This document shows positions 9,672 to 21,500 of a DNA stretch of 64,000 bases, piece by piece. The stretch is taken from positions 1,220,593-1,284,592 of the forward strand of contig NW_022985448.1 in NCBI RefSeq assembly GCF_010093595.1, in the 5' to 3' direction. Below the pieces are notes generated by a model. The model was given only the letters and a program-made list of their open reading frames with translations, was not told the DNA's origin and made no database searches. The position numbers and the translations under genes were made by a program. This DNA is from Mytilinidion resinicola (taxonomy: Eukaryota; Ascomycota; Dothideomycetes; Mytilinidiales; Mytilinidiaceae). Each line of letters starts with the position of its first letter. Positions within the stretch are counted from its first letter, which is position 1.

Positions 9672-12639
9672 ATGGTTCGCTCGTACTCTAAGTATGAGCA
9701 GTCGCAAGCCTTCGCTGTCGTAAATTCGGCCTCATCCAACCTAGTCTGGACGGCGGATAGCTCTATTCCAATTGGATCTGGCCGGTCCTCCGGCGCTGGA
9801 CGCGCATATGTTGGCGCGAACGAGGAAGTCCTGTGCTGGGATGTGAAGAAAGGCGAACTGCTCAGCAGATGGCGCGATACTGCCAGTACTACCCAGGTCA
9901 CTGCTATTGCTCGTAGCGGAGCAGACCAGGATGTGTTCGCCGTTGGGTTTGTTGACCTCTATTCACACTTCCCATACACAACTTAACTGACGATCACTTT
10001 ACCCATCTAGTTATGAAGACGGCAGCATTCGCATTTGGGATGAACGAACCGCTACTATAATCATAAGCTTCAACGGCCACAAGTCCGCCATCACCACCCT
10101 CACTTTTGATGCATCCGGTGTACGATTGGCAAGTGGTGGCAGAGATACGGATATTATACTCTGGGACTTGGTGGCTGAAGTAGGTCTATTCAAGCTACGA
10201 GGGCATAAGGCACAGATCACAGCCCTTCATTTCCTTCACACTGGGACGGACGATGTCCGCGAAAGAGATTCCATGATTCCCACAGGTTTGGAGACTGAGC
10301 AGGTCTTCCTTCTTTCCACTGGCAAAGATGCTCTCATCAAACTATGGGACGTGCACACCCAACATTGCGTGGAAACGCATGTGGCCCAGTCCAATGGTGA
10401 GTGTTGGGCCATGGGAGTGTCTCCTGACTCCAGCGGGTGCATTACCGCTGGCAATGATGGCGAGTTGAAGGTGTGGTCTATTGACCTCGAGGGTCTCCGA
10501 CATTCTGCAGCTAAAATAGGAGACCTCGACGAGCTACGTTACTTGCGTGAAAGGGGCGTCCTCTACCGCCAGGGTAAAGATCGGACCCTGGGCATATCCT
10601 TTCACGCCCAAACAGACTACGTTGCTATCCATGGCTCTGAGAAAGCCGTAGAAATATGGCGCATTCGTACGGAATCTGAAATTCAAAAGAGCTTGGCTCG
10701 AAAACGAAAGAGGCGGCGTGAAAAGGCTGCTAGCAATGATACCAAGGAAAAGGAGGAAAAGGAGCATGATCAGGAGACTCATGACAAGATTGAAACAGCA
10801 GACGCTGACATTGGCGAGGTAATCGTGCCATACGTTACAGTGCGCACCGGTGGTAAGGTCAGAGCAATGACATGGATGAGCGTTCGAGACCAAAAGAAGT
10901 TGCAGCTACTAGCCTCTACGACCAACAACTCAATCGAAGTGTTCGAGGTACCCCGGAGAAGCAAAACGAAGACACCAACGAATGACGACGCGCCCGAATA
11001 TAATAGGGTGTATTCGGTTGACCTGCCCGGCCACAGAACAGACATCCGGGCCCTTGCTCTTAGCTCAGACGACCGGATGTTACTCTCGGCATCTAGCGGG
11101 AGCCTCAAAGTTTGGAATGTGCGTACGCAGAGCTGTCTCCGCACACTTGAGTCTGGGTATGCGCTATGTTCTGCTTTCATACCTGGAGACAGGATAGCTA
11201 TCGCTGGGACTAAGGATGGCCAGCTTGAGATATTCGATATTGCTTCGTCAGCACTAATCGAGCGCATGGATGCCCACGACGGATCGATTTGGTCTCTGCA
11301 TGTACACCCTGATGGACGTTCTGTCGCTACTGGCAGCGCCGATAATACTGTCAAATTCTGGAAATTTGAGATAATACAGGAAGAGATCCCAGGGTCTAAG
11401 CGCACATCACCTCGTCTCAAGCTTGTTCATTTCCGCACGCTCAAGGTGAGCGACGATGTTCTCAGCCTGCGCTTCTCGCCTGATGGCCGCCTCCTCGCTG
11501 TCTCAACACTAGATAATACCGTCAAAGTATTCTTCACGGACTCCCTGAAACTTTTTCTCAACCTCTATGGGCATAAACTACCCGTTCTCAATATATCGAT
11601 CTCATCAGACAGCAAACTTATCGCGACATGTAGCGCAGACAAGAATGTCCGTCTCTGGGGCCTTGATTTTGGAGACTGTCACAGGGCGTTCTTCGCCCAT
11701 AGTGATAGCATTATGCAAGTCTCTTTCATTCCACGTCCAAGCTCCAGCGATGAGACCCACATATTTTTCAGCGCCAGCAAGGACCGACTAATCAAGACTT
11801 GGGATGGCGATAAGTTTGAGCAGGTCCAAAAGCTTCAAGGCCACCATGGCGAGATATGGGCTATGGTTGTCAGTCAGACTGGCGACTTTGTTGTCACTGC
11901 ATCACACGACAAGAGCATTCGAGTGTGGTCCCGAACCGACGAGCCAATATTCCTGGAGGAAGAGCGCGAAAAGGATCTGGAAGAACTATACGAGTCAACT
12001 CTTACCACGTCGCTGGAGAACGATACAGAATTACCGGATGGTCAAGACGGAGCGGCTGCAGCATCTAAGCAAACAATATCGACGCTGACAGCTGGCGAAA
12101 AGATTGCAGAGGCGCTGGAGCTAGGGATGGCCGACCTCGAGCTGGTGCGGGATTGGGAGGTGCAAAAAGCAGCGAAACCGAGTCTTGCTCCGCCGCAGCG
12201 AGATTTTGTCTTCCTTGCGCTTGGCAACATTAGCGCAGAACGACATGTTCTTAACACGCTCTCGAAGATACCAGCAGCGCAGCTGCATGATGCGCTATTA
12301 GTACTCCCCTTCTCCGCCCTACCAGCCCTGTTCACCTTCGTCGCCATATGGGTACGTCGCCAGTGGAACACGACGTTGGTGTGCCGGGTTTTGTTCTTCA
12401 TGCTGAATACGCATCAAAAGCAAATTGTCGCAAGTCGTGAACTGAAATCTATGCTGGAAGGCATGCGATCAGATCTTCGTCAAACTCTGGGAGGAATGAA
12501 AGACGTTCTCGGGTTCAACATAGCCGCCCTGCGATTTGTAGGGGACCGTGTGCAAGAAAACGGTATTTCAAGGTTGGAGGATGTTGCAGCAGAGGACTCG
12601 CAGGCAAATCGGAAAAGGGCATTCATAGATGTTGCCTGA
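9672..12639 (+). CDS. UTP12: U3 snoRNP WD40 protein Utp12 (Dip2/WDR3)
   Basis: Two exons, 9672-9946 and 10011-12639, give 967 aa (yeast and human homologues are 943 aa). Utp12 is a UtpB subunit of the small-subunit processome, needed for 18S rRNA maturation in the nucleolus. Many WD40 repeats forming two propellers are seen, for example IRIWDERTATIIISFNGH, KLRGHKAQITAL and FWKFEI. A basic KRKRRR linker follows the first propeller. The C-terminal Utp12 domain has IPAAQLHDALLVLPFSALP followed by a helical stretch with LNTHQKQIV. The intron (9947-10010) splits a glycine codon and restores the WD repeat. The start is the first ATG, a few codons after an in-frame TTG. The gene is convergent with TFIIS. 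Confidence 0.95.
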
Positions 12640-13062
12640 AATCGATGTGGGAATATACCTAGAAGGTATCATGCAAAGTAGAGATAGGAGAAATGGAATG
12701 AGAAGGTGTCACTCGAAAGACTAAGACAGGAACAAAATAGCTCATGTTGAAGTTATTTTGGCTGCGGCTAGCTAAAGCATGCCCGCCCATAAAAGGGCCC
12801 TTTCGGCAAAGCAAATGGTAACAAGCCTCGTTGATTCGCTTCTCGTGCTCGGCGGATTTGAGAATTCAGGGCAGAACAGTTGTGAAGAAATCTCCACCAC
12901 AGTACAGCTAGCATAGAAGCAGTGCAGTGGACATGAGAGAATCCCACCCCGCCCAACTCCCTCCTCTCCATAACGCCAATACCGTCGCTAAATCAATGTG
13001 AAATTGGCGAAGACACCGAAGAAGGGTCTTATGGAATCCTGGCTCGCCCGTCCGACTGGATT
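12640..13062. other. Convergent 3' spacer UTP12 / TFIIS
   Basis: About 420 bp lie between two convergent stop codons and should hold both 3'UTRs and termination signals. No ORF of substance or repeat is seen. Confidence 0.5.
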
Positions 13063-14020
13063 TCAAGAAAACTTCCATCTATTTCCGCAGTTGGTGCATT
13101 CGCAGAACGTTGTCATCGGTTCATCGGCACTTCTCGTCTGCGCCTGACTGTAGGCGACTTTCTTCTGCTTGCACTTCCCGCACGTGAATGTGGCGCTGAT
13201 GCTCTTTTCCACCTGTGCAACCATTGCCTCCCTCATATTCTCCTTCTCAAGGCGTGCGTCTTCCGCTCGGCGCTCAGCTGACTTGAGCTCCTCGTGTGTC
13301 ATGACAACAAAGCGTTTCGCCGTAATCTCGCCAGAGAGAATGCGCTTCCGTAGCTGCGGGTTGGACTTGTTCTTGAGATTCTGGTACAAAGAGCGAAGCT
13401 TGGTCTTGTACTGTTCGCTTGTTTCAGATTGATATACGTTGTATGCAGCCACTTCCACATCTCGGGCCATGCGCAGTACGTCTTCCGGAACTATCATAGA
13501 TTAGCATTATTAGCGGATTGGGCTGGACCTAACATGATGGGGCGTATTGCAACTTACGGTCTTCTGACATATGTGCAAGGCCATCGTACATGAGCCTCAC
13601 GCAGTTGTCTCGAGTGTCATTCCCTGTGACCTTCCAGTCCACCTTGTCGGTCTTATGGCTTCTGTTCTCAGGAGCGACATTGTGCTTCTTGATCTTTGGA
13701 GGGGTCGAAGACTGTACAGCAGGGGCGGGGGACGCAATCCCGTTGGCGGCCTTCGGCGTGGCCGAACCTGAGGCGGCCTTCCTGACATCAGTTTTCCACT
13801 TGCCTACCAGTTCGTTCGCTTGTTTCGCCACTGTGGGGTCCTTGTGTTGGCGCAGCTTGTTCACGGTCACTCCTATGCGCGTCGAGCGGAGCAGGTCCTC
13901 GGTGGCGCGTACACCTTCGCGAAGGCCTTTCAGGAGATCCAGGAGAGTAGAGGACGGGTCGCCAGCAGCATAGGACTTTGTGATAGCCTTGCCGCGCAGT
14001 TCGACTTCTTTCGCATCCAT
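13063..14020 (-). CDS. DST1: Transcription elongation factor TFIIS
   Basis: Two exons, 14020-13558 and 13490-13063, give 296 aa (yeast Dst1 is 309). TFIIS rescues backtracked RNA polymerase II by stimulating transcript cleavage. Domain I is an N-terminal helical bundle (LRSTRIGVTVNKLRQHKDPT). A Ser/Pro/Ala linker follows, then central domain II (DNCVRLMYDGLAHMSED, continuing LPEDVLRMARDVEVAAYN), which is split by the intron. The C-terminal zinc ribbon has CGKC and CTNC pairs with the catalytic acidic loop QTRSADEPMTTF. The start at 14020 has GCCGCCATGG context. It is divergent from EAF6. Confidence 0.96.
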
Positions 14021-14424
14021 GGCGGCGCTGTACGGTAGCAGGCGGGGTGACTGACGGGAAGGCTCGACTGTGGCGGCGCAGACACTGTGAGGCGGTGACT
14101 GGCGGCGACTGGGCGTGGCCGATGTAGCAGCGACAAGGAGGGCGAGCGGAGGAGCCGGATCTGGCGGTGGTGGAGGATACAGGGGGAGTGAAGTAGAGGC
14201 AATGGGCAGATACCTTATGAGGTTGAAAGAACGCAGCGATCTGTCACTGTTTTCGAGCCGAAGAAAAGCCGGCCGCACGTGCCCACCAAACATCGACCCG
14301 TGGATCGTGCCCACGGTGCCTTCGAGACACTACCCCCAGAAACTTGTCGCGTACACTCATTTTCAACGAGCCCACGAACTTGCCGCCTGCCTCCTCTACA
14401 CCTGTCCTGTGTGCTCCGCTGACA
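14021..14424. promoter_or_regulatory. Divergent promoter region TFIIS / EAF6
   Basis: 404 bp separate the two start codons. A palindromic GCACGTGC lies at 14275-14282 (CACGTG core 14276-14281), a plausible bHLH site. No other gene is seen. Confidence 0.45.
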
Positions 14425-15119
14425 ATGGCTGAAAACGCCCCGCCTCCCGGCAGCGGCGGACAACGCCATGACGCCTCTGCTGGAATGCCCTACTACGAGA
14501 AGCTTCGCCGCGACCTCCGCGAAACGCTGCAGAAGAAGCGCCAGCTAGACAATTCGCTGGTTAGCCAGCCCCAAGCTGCATTGGAGAGGGATGTTAGACA
14601 TTTGCTGACCTCTCCAGGCCACGCTCGAGGAGAGCATCTATAAAGCCGAGACATCCTACTTGGAAGAGACCAGCGCGGGCAACATCATCAAGGGCTTTGA
14701 CAACTATATCAAGGGGTCCACAGGTATCACCACAGCCGGCGGCGCTGGACCGGGAACTTCAACCCGTCGAAAGGCCATGATCACCGAGGCAGACCGGATA
14801 TTCAGTAGAAGCTCTGCCAGTTTTATGCGAGTATGTAGCGGACTGTGACCTGCTCATACCATCTTCCGAAGCTCTGCTGACTAGAGACGCCTAACAGGAT
14901 TCCCCTACTCCGAACTCGGCACAAACGACTCCCTCACACGCCCCTACGCCGACCTCGTCATTTCCAAGCGGCCGAGAAAGCAGTCATCCAACGCCTAATG
15001 GCAGTACCAGCAGCAAGGCTGTCGCCAGCAAAAAGAAAAAGGCACCAGAAAAGGATGACGATGAAACAGACGGAAAGCCGCCTCTTAAGCGGGGAAAGAT
15101 TACCTATGGTCGTGACTGA
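14425..15119 (+). CDS. EAF6: NuA4 histone acetyltransferase subunit Eaf6
   Basis: Three exons, 14425-14559, 14618-14830 and 14898-15119, all phase 0, give 189 aa. Eaf6 is a small shared subunit of NuA4 and other acetyltransferase complexes in the nucleus. The conserved core is seen: YYEKLRRDLRETLQKKRQLD, then LEESIYKAETSYLEE and NIIKGFDNYIK, with a predicted coiled coil across the first intron. The C terminus is Ser/Pro/Thr-rich and ends with a lysine-rich stretch (SKKKKAPEK) and KRGKITYGRD. The divergent TFIIS partner is also a Pol II/chromatin factor, though this need not mean co-regulation. Confidence 0.9.
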
Positions 15120-17362
15120 CAGTGTATTCTCGATTTGCTGTGGGAAATACATCGAATATCAAAGGCCAAGCATTAGCTAACTGCGCATGCAACTAAGAGC
15201 TGGGCCGAGCTATGATGCTCGCCAGAGTTGTCTGCGTCAGCTAAGTTGTCAGGTAAGGCTCGTTTGGGGCCTTTGGGGGAAGACTATACTGGCAAATCTT
15301 ATCTAATCAATAATACGTCGGAGGCTCCCGAGTAGGTCTGGACCACAGATCATCGGCCATGCATTTCCGAATCACCTGTCAGGCAGGAAAGCTACGTAGT
15401 CGAGTCTTGAGAAGCAACACCCATGGGACTGGTCCCAGGAGAGCGATATGTGCTGGTCCGAGGCCATCCTTTATGTACATATCTCGGCCATGGGGGTACT
15501 TTATCTCTGAACCATGCTCGACAGACGAGTCCTCAGAAGTCCTACACACTTCCACGTCCGCCACATATCAGCGTCGTGCTATCCGTGGCCGCATTCAGGT
15601 CCACAAGACTTGTCGGTAAATCGAGAAAGTCGTTCGAGGTCTTGACATCCCTACAGATGAAACGGCGCGGATAGGTGGAAAGAAATCAGATACGCCCCAT
15701 CCATAGAGGTCGTTCTGGCTCTCATGGAGATGGACTCTGCGCAATACGATACAGTACTATGTTCTAGCTCCTTGACTTATTGCTGTGATACACCGCTTAA
15801 TGACGACTCGGAGATCTATAGTTTCGGCCACGTTGACCGAGAGGAGACCATGTTGCTTCATGGCCAGCTTGACCGCGCGACATGGGAGCTAGGGATTTGC
15901 GTGGTTCATACTTTTCGAAAGGATGGCGGACCGGACATGGCTGCCCAGTGTGAGCCATGGTCGGCGTCGCGTGGCCCATCAGACAGGCCAGTTTGATGGT
16001 ATGAACCTTGTGCGGGCTGGAGAGGTTAGCACGACGGTTGACCCGTTGAAAAGGGGAGAAAGGGCAACGCTGTCGACTCGCTGGGCTCCTGTGTGAGCAG
16101 AATCATCAGAATCATCTGATCGTACGTTAGTCATAGGTCCTCGAGCTCGAAAGGCGCCGGCTGGCTGCCTCGTTCCCCGTGAAGTCGCTCCTAGCGCTCG
16201 CAAGAAGCGCAAGAATGCGTGGACCGCTTCTGGGAGACTCGTCGTCGGACGCCGAAATGCCTTTGGAGGCTCACGCGGCGACGGTCCGACTACACACGAG
16301 ACCACCCGGACTCCGGTGCTTCAACTTGCGCCCCGTCGTGTTTGGGCCCGCGCCCCCCATTCCACAGCCGTTCAGAAAGCCGAGCGCGCGCACCAACCAG
16401 GCTTGAGTTTCGTCGCAGGGTTACACTGGGTCCGCACTGTCTTCGCTGCAACCAACCAATCGCGCTCGGGCAGTGCTTGGCAAATTCTCGCGATCGTCAG
16501 GGTCCCGCTAGCAGGCGCGGATGACGTCGGCGGCTTTCCAGGGCTTGGGCGCTCAATGCTTGTCGGCACCGTCGCCCAGCAATTCACCAGACAGAGGCCT
16601 CCACGCCCGCAGATGACGACGCTGACGGAGGTGGAGCATGCCTGATGACATTGTCGCAATCTGTCCGCTGCACACTGCACCACTCACACACACTGTGATA
16701 CCGCCTACGTCTTCAGTACTGTGGGGGAACAATTCGTCTATTGCGACTACGCTACTAACGAATGTTGACTATGCCACCGTGGCAGTCTTGCTGAGGGTCT
16801 CAGCGAACCCCTGCAAACAAGGATATTATACAGTACAAGCTGTGCGCGTCTCTTGGTATTGCCGAGTCAGGCGCAACGAGAGTCTAAAACATTAAAGGGT
16901 ATAGCGAATGACATGCAGAATCCAATACAGAATCCCATCGCGAACAACGAGGTAAACGCATCCCGTACGGTATAGTGGTACACTGGCAGAAACACCAAGA
17001 CTCTTAAAAAAAAAAGCAAACCATATCCGACTCCGGTGCCAACATAACTCCTGCGCCTCTGGAAATGAGGCAAGAGTCCCAGCACCATGTTGGTATAAAT
17101 GCAGGGGTAGCGATGGTCGGAAAATCAGTCCAGGCTCTCCCAAGAGCCTTTTCTTTTGTTCCAACCCCATCTAGCTTGCCAACAACTGGTGCAAGATGGA
17201 AAAACGCGGCAGAGGATATCTCAAACGCATGGATCAACTGGAAGACATTGCGAAAACAACCTGACATGCCGCGCAGTTGCGAAGTCCGAGGCGTCGTGAA
17301 CCCTGCCCCGTATGGACAAGGAAAATCAATGAAACAATCGAAAGGAGTCGGGCGTGCATCAC
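15120..17362. other. 2.2 kb convergent intergenic region
   Basis: This lies between the 3' ends of EAF6 (+) and the C2H2 gene (-). ORFs in all frames are short and low in protein character. 16.1-16.6 kb is GC-rich. An A10 run lies near 17008. A tRNA-like A-box was examined and rejected near 16960. I see nothing I can call a gene. Confidence 0.5.
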
Positions 17363-18555
17363 TCACATCTCCTCTGGCGAGGGATGGTCATGGTCGCGTT
17401 CGCCCTTGTGGACTTTTCGGTGTCTCCTTAGATTCGAGACAACGGAAAAGTGGCGCCCACAGCCCTCGACTTCGCATGCGAATGCTGTAGCGGGTCAGCA
17501 AAATGATTTATGCGTAGATGGACATTTGACTTACGTTTTTCGCCAGTGTGGCTGTACATGTGGGTTTGTAATGAACTCGGGCGGGTGAATCGCTTGTCGC
17601 AGATCTTGCACTTGTGCTTCTTCTGCGAGCTCGAAGAAACCTTAGAGCTGAACTGTCCCATCATTGATTGGGGCGCGGGCGGTAAGTTCGTGCCGATCAG
17701 TGCTGAAGGCCGCGGGAGTGTCCGAGAAGTCATTGGCTCTACTGATTCGGAGGCCGAACTGTAGTCGGTGACGGACGACTCGGCGACGGATCCGTTGTAG
17801 TAAGATGGATAAGTGCTAGCAGACGAAATGGACGAGTGGGCAGAGTGCGTAGACGGGAATCCATACGAGTCAGACGAGCTTCTGCTACCACCTTGGTTGC
17901 CGTAGATGTTGCGCGGGGTTATGTCTTGGCTCATGGCGACCATTCCCCGGCTGGCATCCAGGGCATCGCTGAAGCTGTTACGCTGTGCTTGCTGGGAATT
18001 GATTCTGTTAAAGTCAACTAAAGAGCTTTGGCGCTGGCGCTGAGACTCGACTGGGTTCTCGAGGAGGTCGGCAGAGGATACTGACGGATGAGAGGAGCGC
18101 CGCGCGGGATCCTGCTGGTACGCATACGGGCTTCTGGAGTTGTTGGAATAGTCCATGGGATATTGCGGTGCTGATGTGGGAGCATACGACGCAGCATTGG
18201 GCGAGGCTGACGAGTATCCACTGGGGTACGTCCTCGCGGGGTTGAGAAGATCTTGCGATGCGTCAAGTAAGTTTTGTGATCGGAAAGTGCCATCTGAGAG
18301 ACTAATACCTGATCCTAGGGACGGCGCCGTGACGGGGAGGTTGTGGAACGGTAGCGACAGGCTAGTAGGCCTCTGAACATGCTGCTGACTGGCGCCCTCG
18401 AACTTCTCGAGTCCTGACGCTGGATACATCTGCGACGAGGGCGCCGCGGGGCCTGATACCCACGGGTTCGTGAAGTGCGGTGCGGGATAGCGAAGATGGT
18501 CGTAGCCCATGGTGTTGAGCTGGGACTGCTGTCGGTTGTCGACGGCCATGGCCAT
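17363..18555 (-). CDS. C2H2 zinc-finger transcription factor, FlbC-like
   Basis: Two exons, 18555-17535 and 17484-17363, give 380 aa. Two adjacent C2H2 fingers close the protein. The first is CKICDKRFTRPSSLQTHMYS(H) with C-X2-C-X12-H-X3-H. A TGEKP linker follows, and then CEVEGCGRHFSVVSNLRRH with C-X4-C-X12-H-X3-H. The intron falls inside the linker proline codon. The N-terminal 300 residues are Ser/Tyr/Pro/Gln-rich and disordered, as in activation regions. The finger pair resembles Aspergillus FlbC, a regulator of conidiation, but I cannot prove orthology from sequence alone. The start MAMAVDNRQQ at 18555 has ideal CCACCATGG context. The in-frame upstream extension to 18912 looks like 5'UTR. 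A very long empty region lies upstream. Confidence 0.85.
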
Positions 18556-21500
18556 GGTGGAAGGATCAGAGGATCGTGAAGAAGACTGGGTCGGGATTGA
18601 TGCTGAAACACGACAGTTGGAGGTGTGAGAAACGTGGGGACAGACGATCACTGGCACGCAGACGACGTGGGATCTGCGGGTCTTTAAACTGCTCGACGGC
18701 GGTGCTGGGAACTCCCGTCTGGCGGCCTTCCGTAGCGGGAAACGATGGGCACGTCCGGTTGCCGATCGCTGGATGAATCCGAGCACGACGAGCCGTGGCA
18801 ATGGATGAGCTGAGATTAGGTTTGGTCGGCGGATGACGAAGTGCTCGCAGCAGCAGCCAGGCGAGCGTTTCAGCGGACTCGGTGCTGGCGAGTGGAGTGT
18901 GGAGAAGCGCACACCGCGGGCGATGAGCGGCGATGCAGGGAGGGACGGCTGTCAGAGTGTGAAGCCGCGTGCTGCGGGCGGCGAAGAGCGCAGAGATGGG
19001 ACGGCGTGATCAATGGAGCGAGGATGGGCGGGCGGTGTGTGTGTGTGTGTGGAGAGGGCGACGGCTAGGAATTGATGGGGCCTGGTGGGAGAGGGTTCGA
19101 TCGGCAGACTCGGGGGGCTGCGAGAAGATAAATTCGGGAGCCGTCTGACGATGGAGGAGCACTTTTGCCCCGGCCGCCTACGTCGTCGCTGGCATCATAG
19201 GCTGAGCCAAGCGAACACTGGGAGTAGGATGGCTTTGAGCCACGGGGCCACCACGGCGCTAAGCATGCACGCTGAGGCCCGCTGGCTGCAGGGAGAGCGG
19301 CAGGGGAGCAGGGAGCGACATGGGATTTCGGCATGGCACGCTCAGAGGCGCCGCAGCGACCGGGATTAAGGCTGACACTGGCGTGTGGGGAGGGCAAGCA
19401 TCTGCACCGAGTTTTGACGGCGCTCTGAGCGGCGTTGGAGGTGGAGTTGGGGCAGCACAGAGGGCCCAACGCTGCACTATCACGCCCGTGGCGGCCGGCC
19501 CCACCTTTTCAGCACCACCCGCCGAGTGCCAGCTGCGAGATGTCGACCCTAACCAAGCCGCAAAGCAGCCCGAACCGCGCCAGCCAACTGGCCGACGAGC
19601 AGGGCGTCGCCCTCCGGCCTGAGTCGGCATAGCGCTATCTGTGCTTGCCCCTTTGGGCTGTCACGCCTTGGCCCTTCTGAAAGGTCACTAGCTGCGTGGG
19701 TCCGTCCTCAGTCGGCTGTCTGCGATGGATGTCTTGTTTGGCTTCATCCTCCCGCACCGGACACTGTGCTAGGACCGCATCTTCTTAATTCTCCGCGCTT
19801 CACCTTTCCCCAGCCCTGGGCACGGCCTCAACCCTCGCCCCATCGCCGATGGCCGCCGCGTACTGTGCCCGTAGCGCAAACGGCGTCGCAGCCTGCACCG
19901 ACTCACCATACGGTACCGCATCTATGTATCTCTCTCTCCATCTCTCGCAGCCGGCACATGTCGCTAAGGCTGGGTGCCGGGACACTGCCAACGTGTTCTG
20001 ACTCTGCGCATGCATCATTGCGAGTCGCCCGCCGGCAAATCCCACGCCATCATCGCGCACATCGAACATCACGGCCGCCCAAATCTAATTAGCCTCCCCT
20101 GATGGCCCGCTCGGGCCTTGTTTGGCGTCCTCGGCAGCGTTTGATCGTCGCGCGACGTACCCCATACAGAAATTCCTCTTGTGCTGCGAAATTGCACTGG
20201 TTGCACTGGTCACGAGCTGGCGCCCTGTCCTCTCTCTTTTCTGTTCTCATCTCAGATGTGACAGGGCTCTCGCAGCAGTTCTTCTGGAATGTCTGCCCGC
20301 CAATCGCGGCCCCGCCTGCTCTCCTTTTCGTCTTCGGGAGTCGAAGAAGGACCCCCGTACCTGCTTTCCACACCCAAGCCGTTCCGGGAGGGCTGTTGTG
20401 GGTCCGCCCTTGGACTCCGCTGGCCAGCATGTCCGCTGGCCAATGGCATGCCTTGGCTCGAGGCTCGAGCAAGACGCAGGATTCCGCACTGAAAATGCGC
20501 CTCTCCCTGCACCGCCGGACCCTCGTTGCGCGGCCGGACTCCGCACCGTTGCTGCGCGGGGCTTCTCGTTCGCCTTGTCCGGATTGTGGATAGCGCATGG
20601 GAGCGCTTCAGACGGTGTCGAGAGGGCAGAGAGACGACTGCTCGATGCTTACGATGCCACCGATGCCACAAGCTCGCAGCTCGTGCCTTAGACCCTGCCG
20701 CGAAGCCAAGCAACCCGGATCGTGCTGACCTACGGAAGAGCAGGACGTTCGTGCTGGCGATGCGATGGGGGTGCGGAACGCACGCTGACCGAACATGGCG
20801 AATCACGAGCGGACAGCTGCTGGGGGTGGAGGGGAGCGGTGAGGCTGCTTCGTGTGGAGGGCGCAGATAGGCTTGAGGGTGGACATCCCTCGGAGCAGGG
20901 CTTCGGGCAGGGCTCACAAAGGCGTCATCCTGCAGCTCTAAAATCCGGGAGAGCGGCGCGCCTCGTCAATCTTGTCTCGAGCTGTCAAGCCGGCACCGCG
21001 AACGCCCAATCGCCCCCCAGTCCCCAGAGACCCTTCTTTCTTGGCTGCGTCTTATCCACATAGCGTGAAAGTCGCCCTCCGCGGTGTGCTCTCGGCAACG
21101 CTGCCTGATGCAGTTGAGCCCTGCGGCCATGTCGTCACTGGTGGTGCCTTTGGCGACTCTCATCACTGTTCGTGGAGCCCGACTTCTTGCCACCAACACC
21201 AGCCCATTCTCCGCCCGCCATCGCACCACCGAAAGCCCGCGTTGCTGTCGTTTTCTCTCGGGGTTGAGCATAGTGAAGCTGCGGTCGGCACAGACACGGA
21301 AGCACAGTCTTCCGCCGAGCTTGTGAGGCCTCAGCAGTAGTTCTGCGCGGCGCCGGATGGCGGCCAGCGGTCGCATTCCATCGAGCCTAGCGTCGTGGTG
21401 GAAGACGTGCCGCAAGCCCTGCGATTTGGGCCTTGAGACGGCATGATGGCGACGGCCACCCGGCCAATCAGGGGAGCTTGTCGACGCCGCAAGCCATCGC

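Noticed and set aside
16958..17010. tRNA-like start with TATAGTGGTA resembling a tRNA-Gly A-box
   Set aside because: No matching B-box (GGTTCGANTCC) at the right distance and no cloverleaf; an A10 run interrupts the expected anticodon arm.
18556..18912. In-frame upstream extension of the C2H2 gene to an earlier ATG
   Set aside because: The extension is not protein-like, while ATG 18555 has an ideal CCACCATGG context.
19085..19115. GGTTCGATC resembling a tRNA T-loop
   Set aside because: Flanks do not form a stem and no A-box precedes it.
20089..20917. Long overlapping ORFs on both strands in the GC-rich desert
   Set aside because: They overlap in several frames with Arg/Pro/Ser-rich translations and no domain; expected where stop codons are rare.
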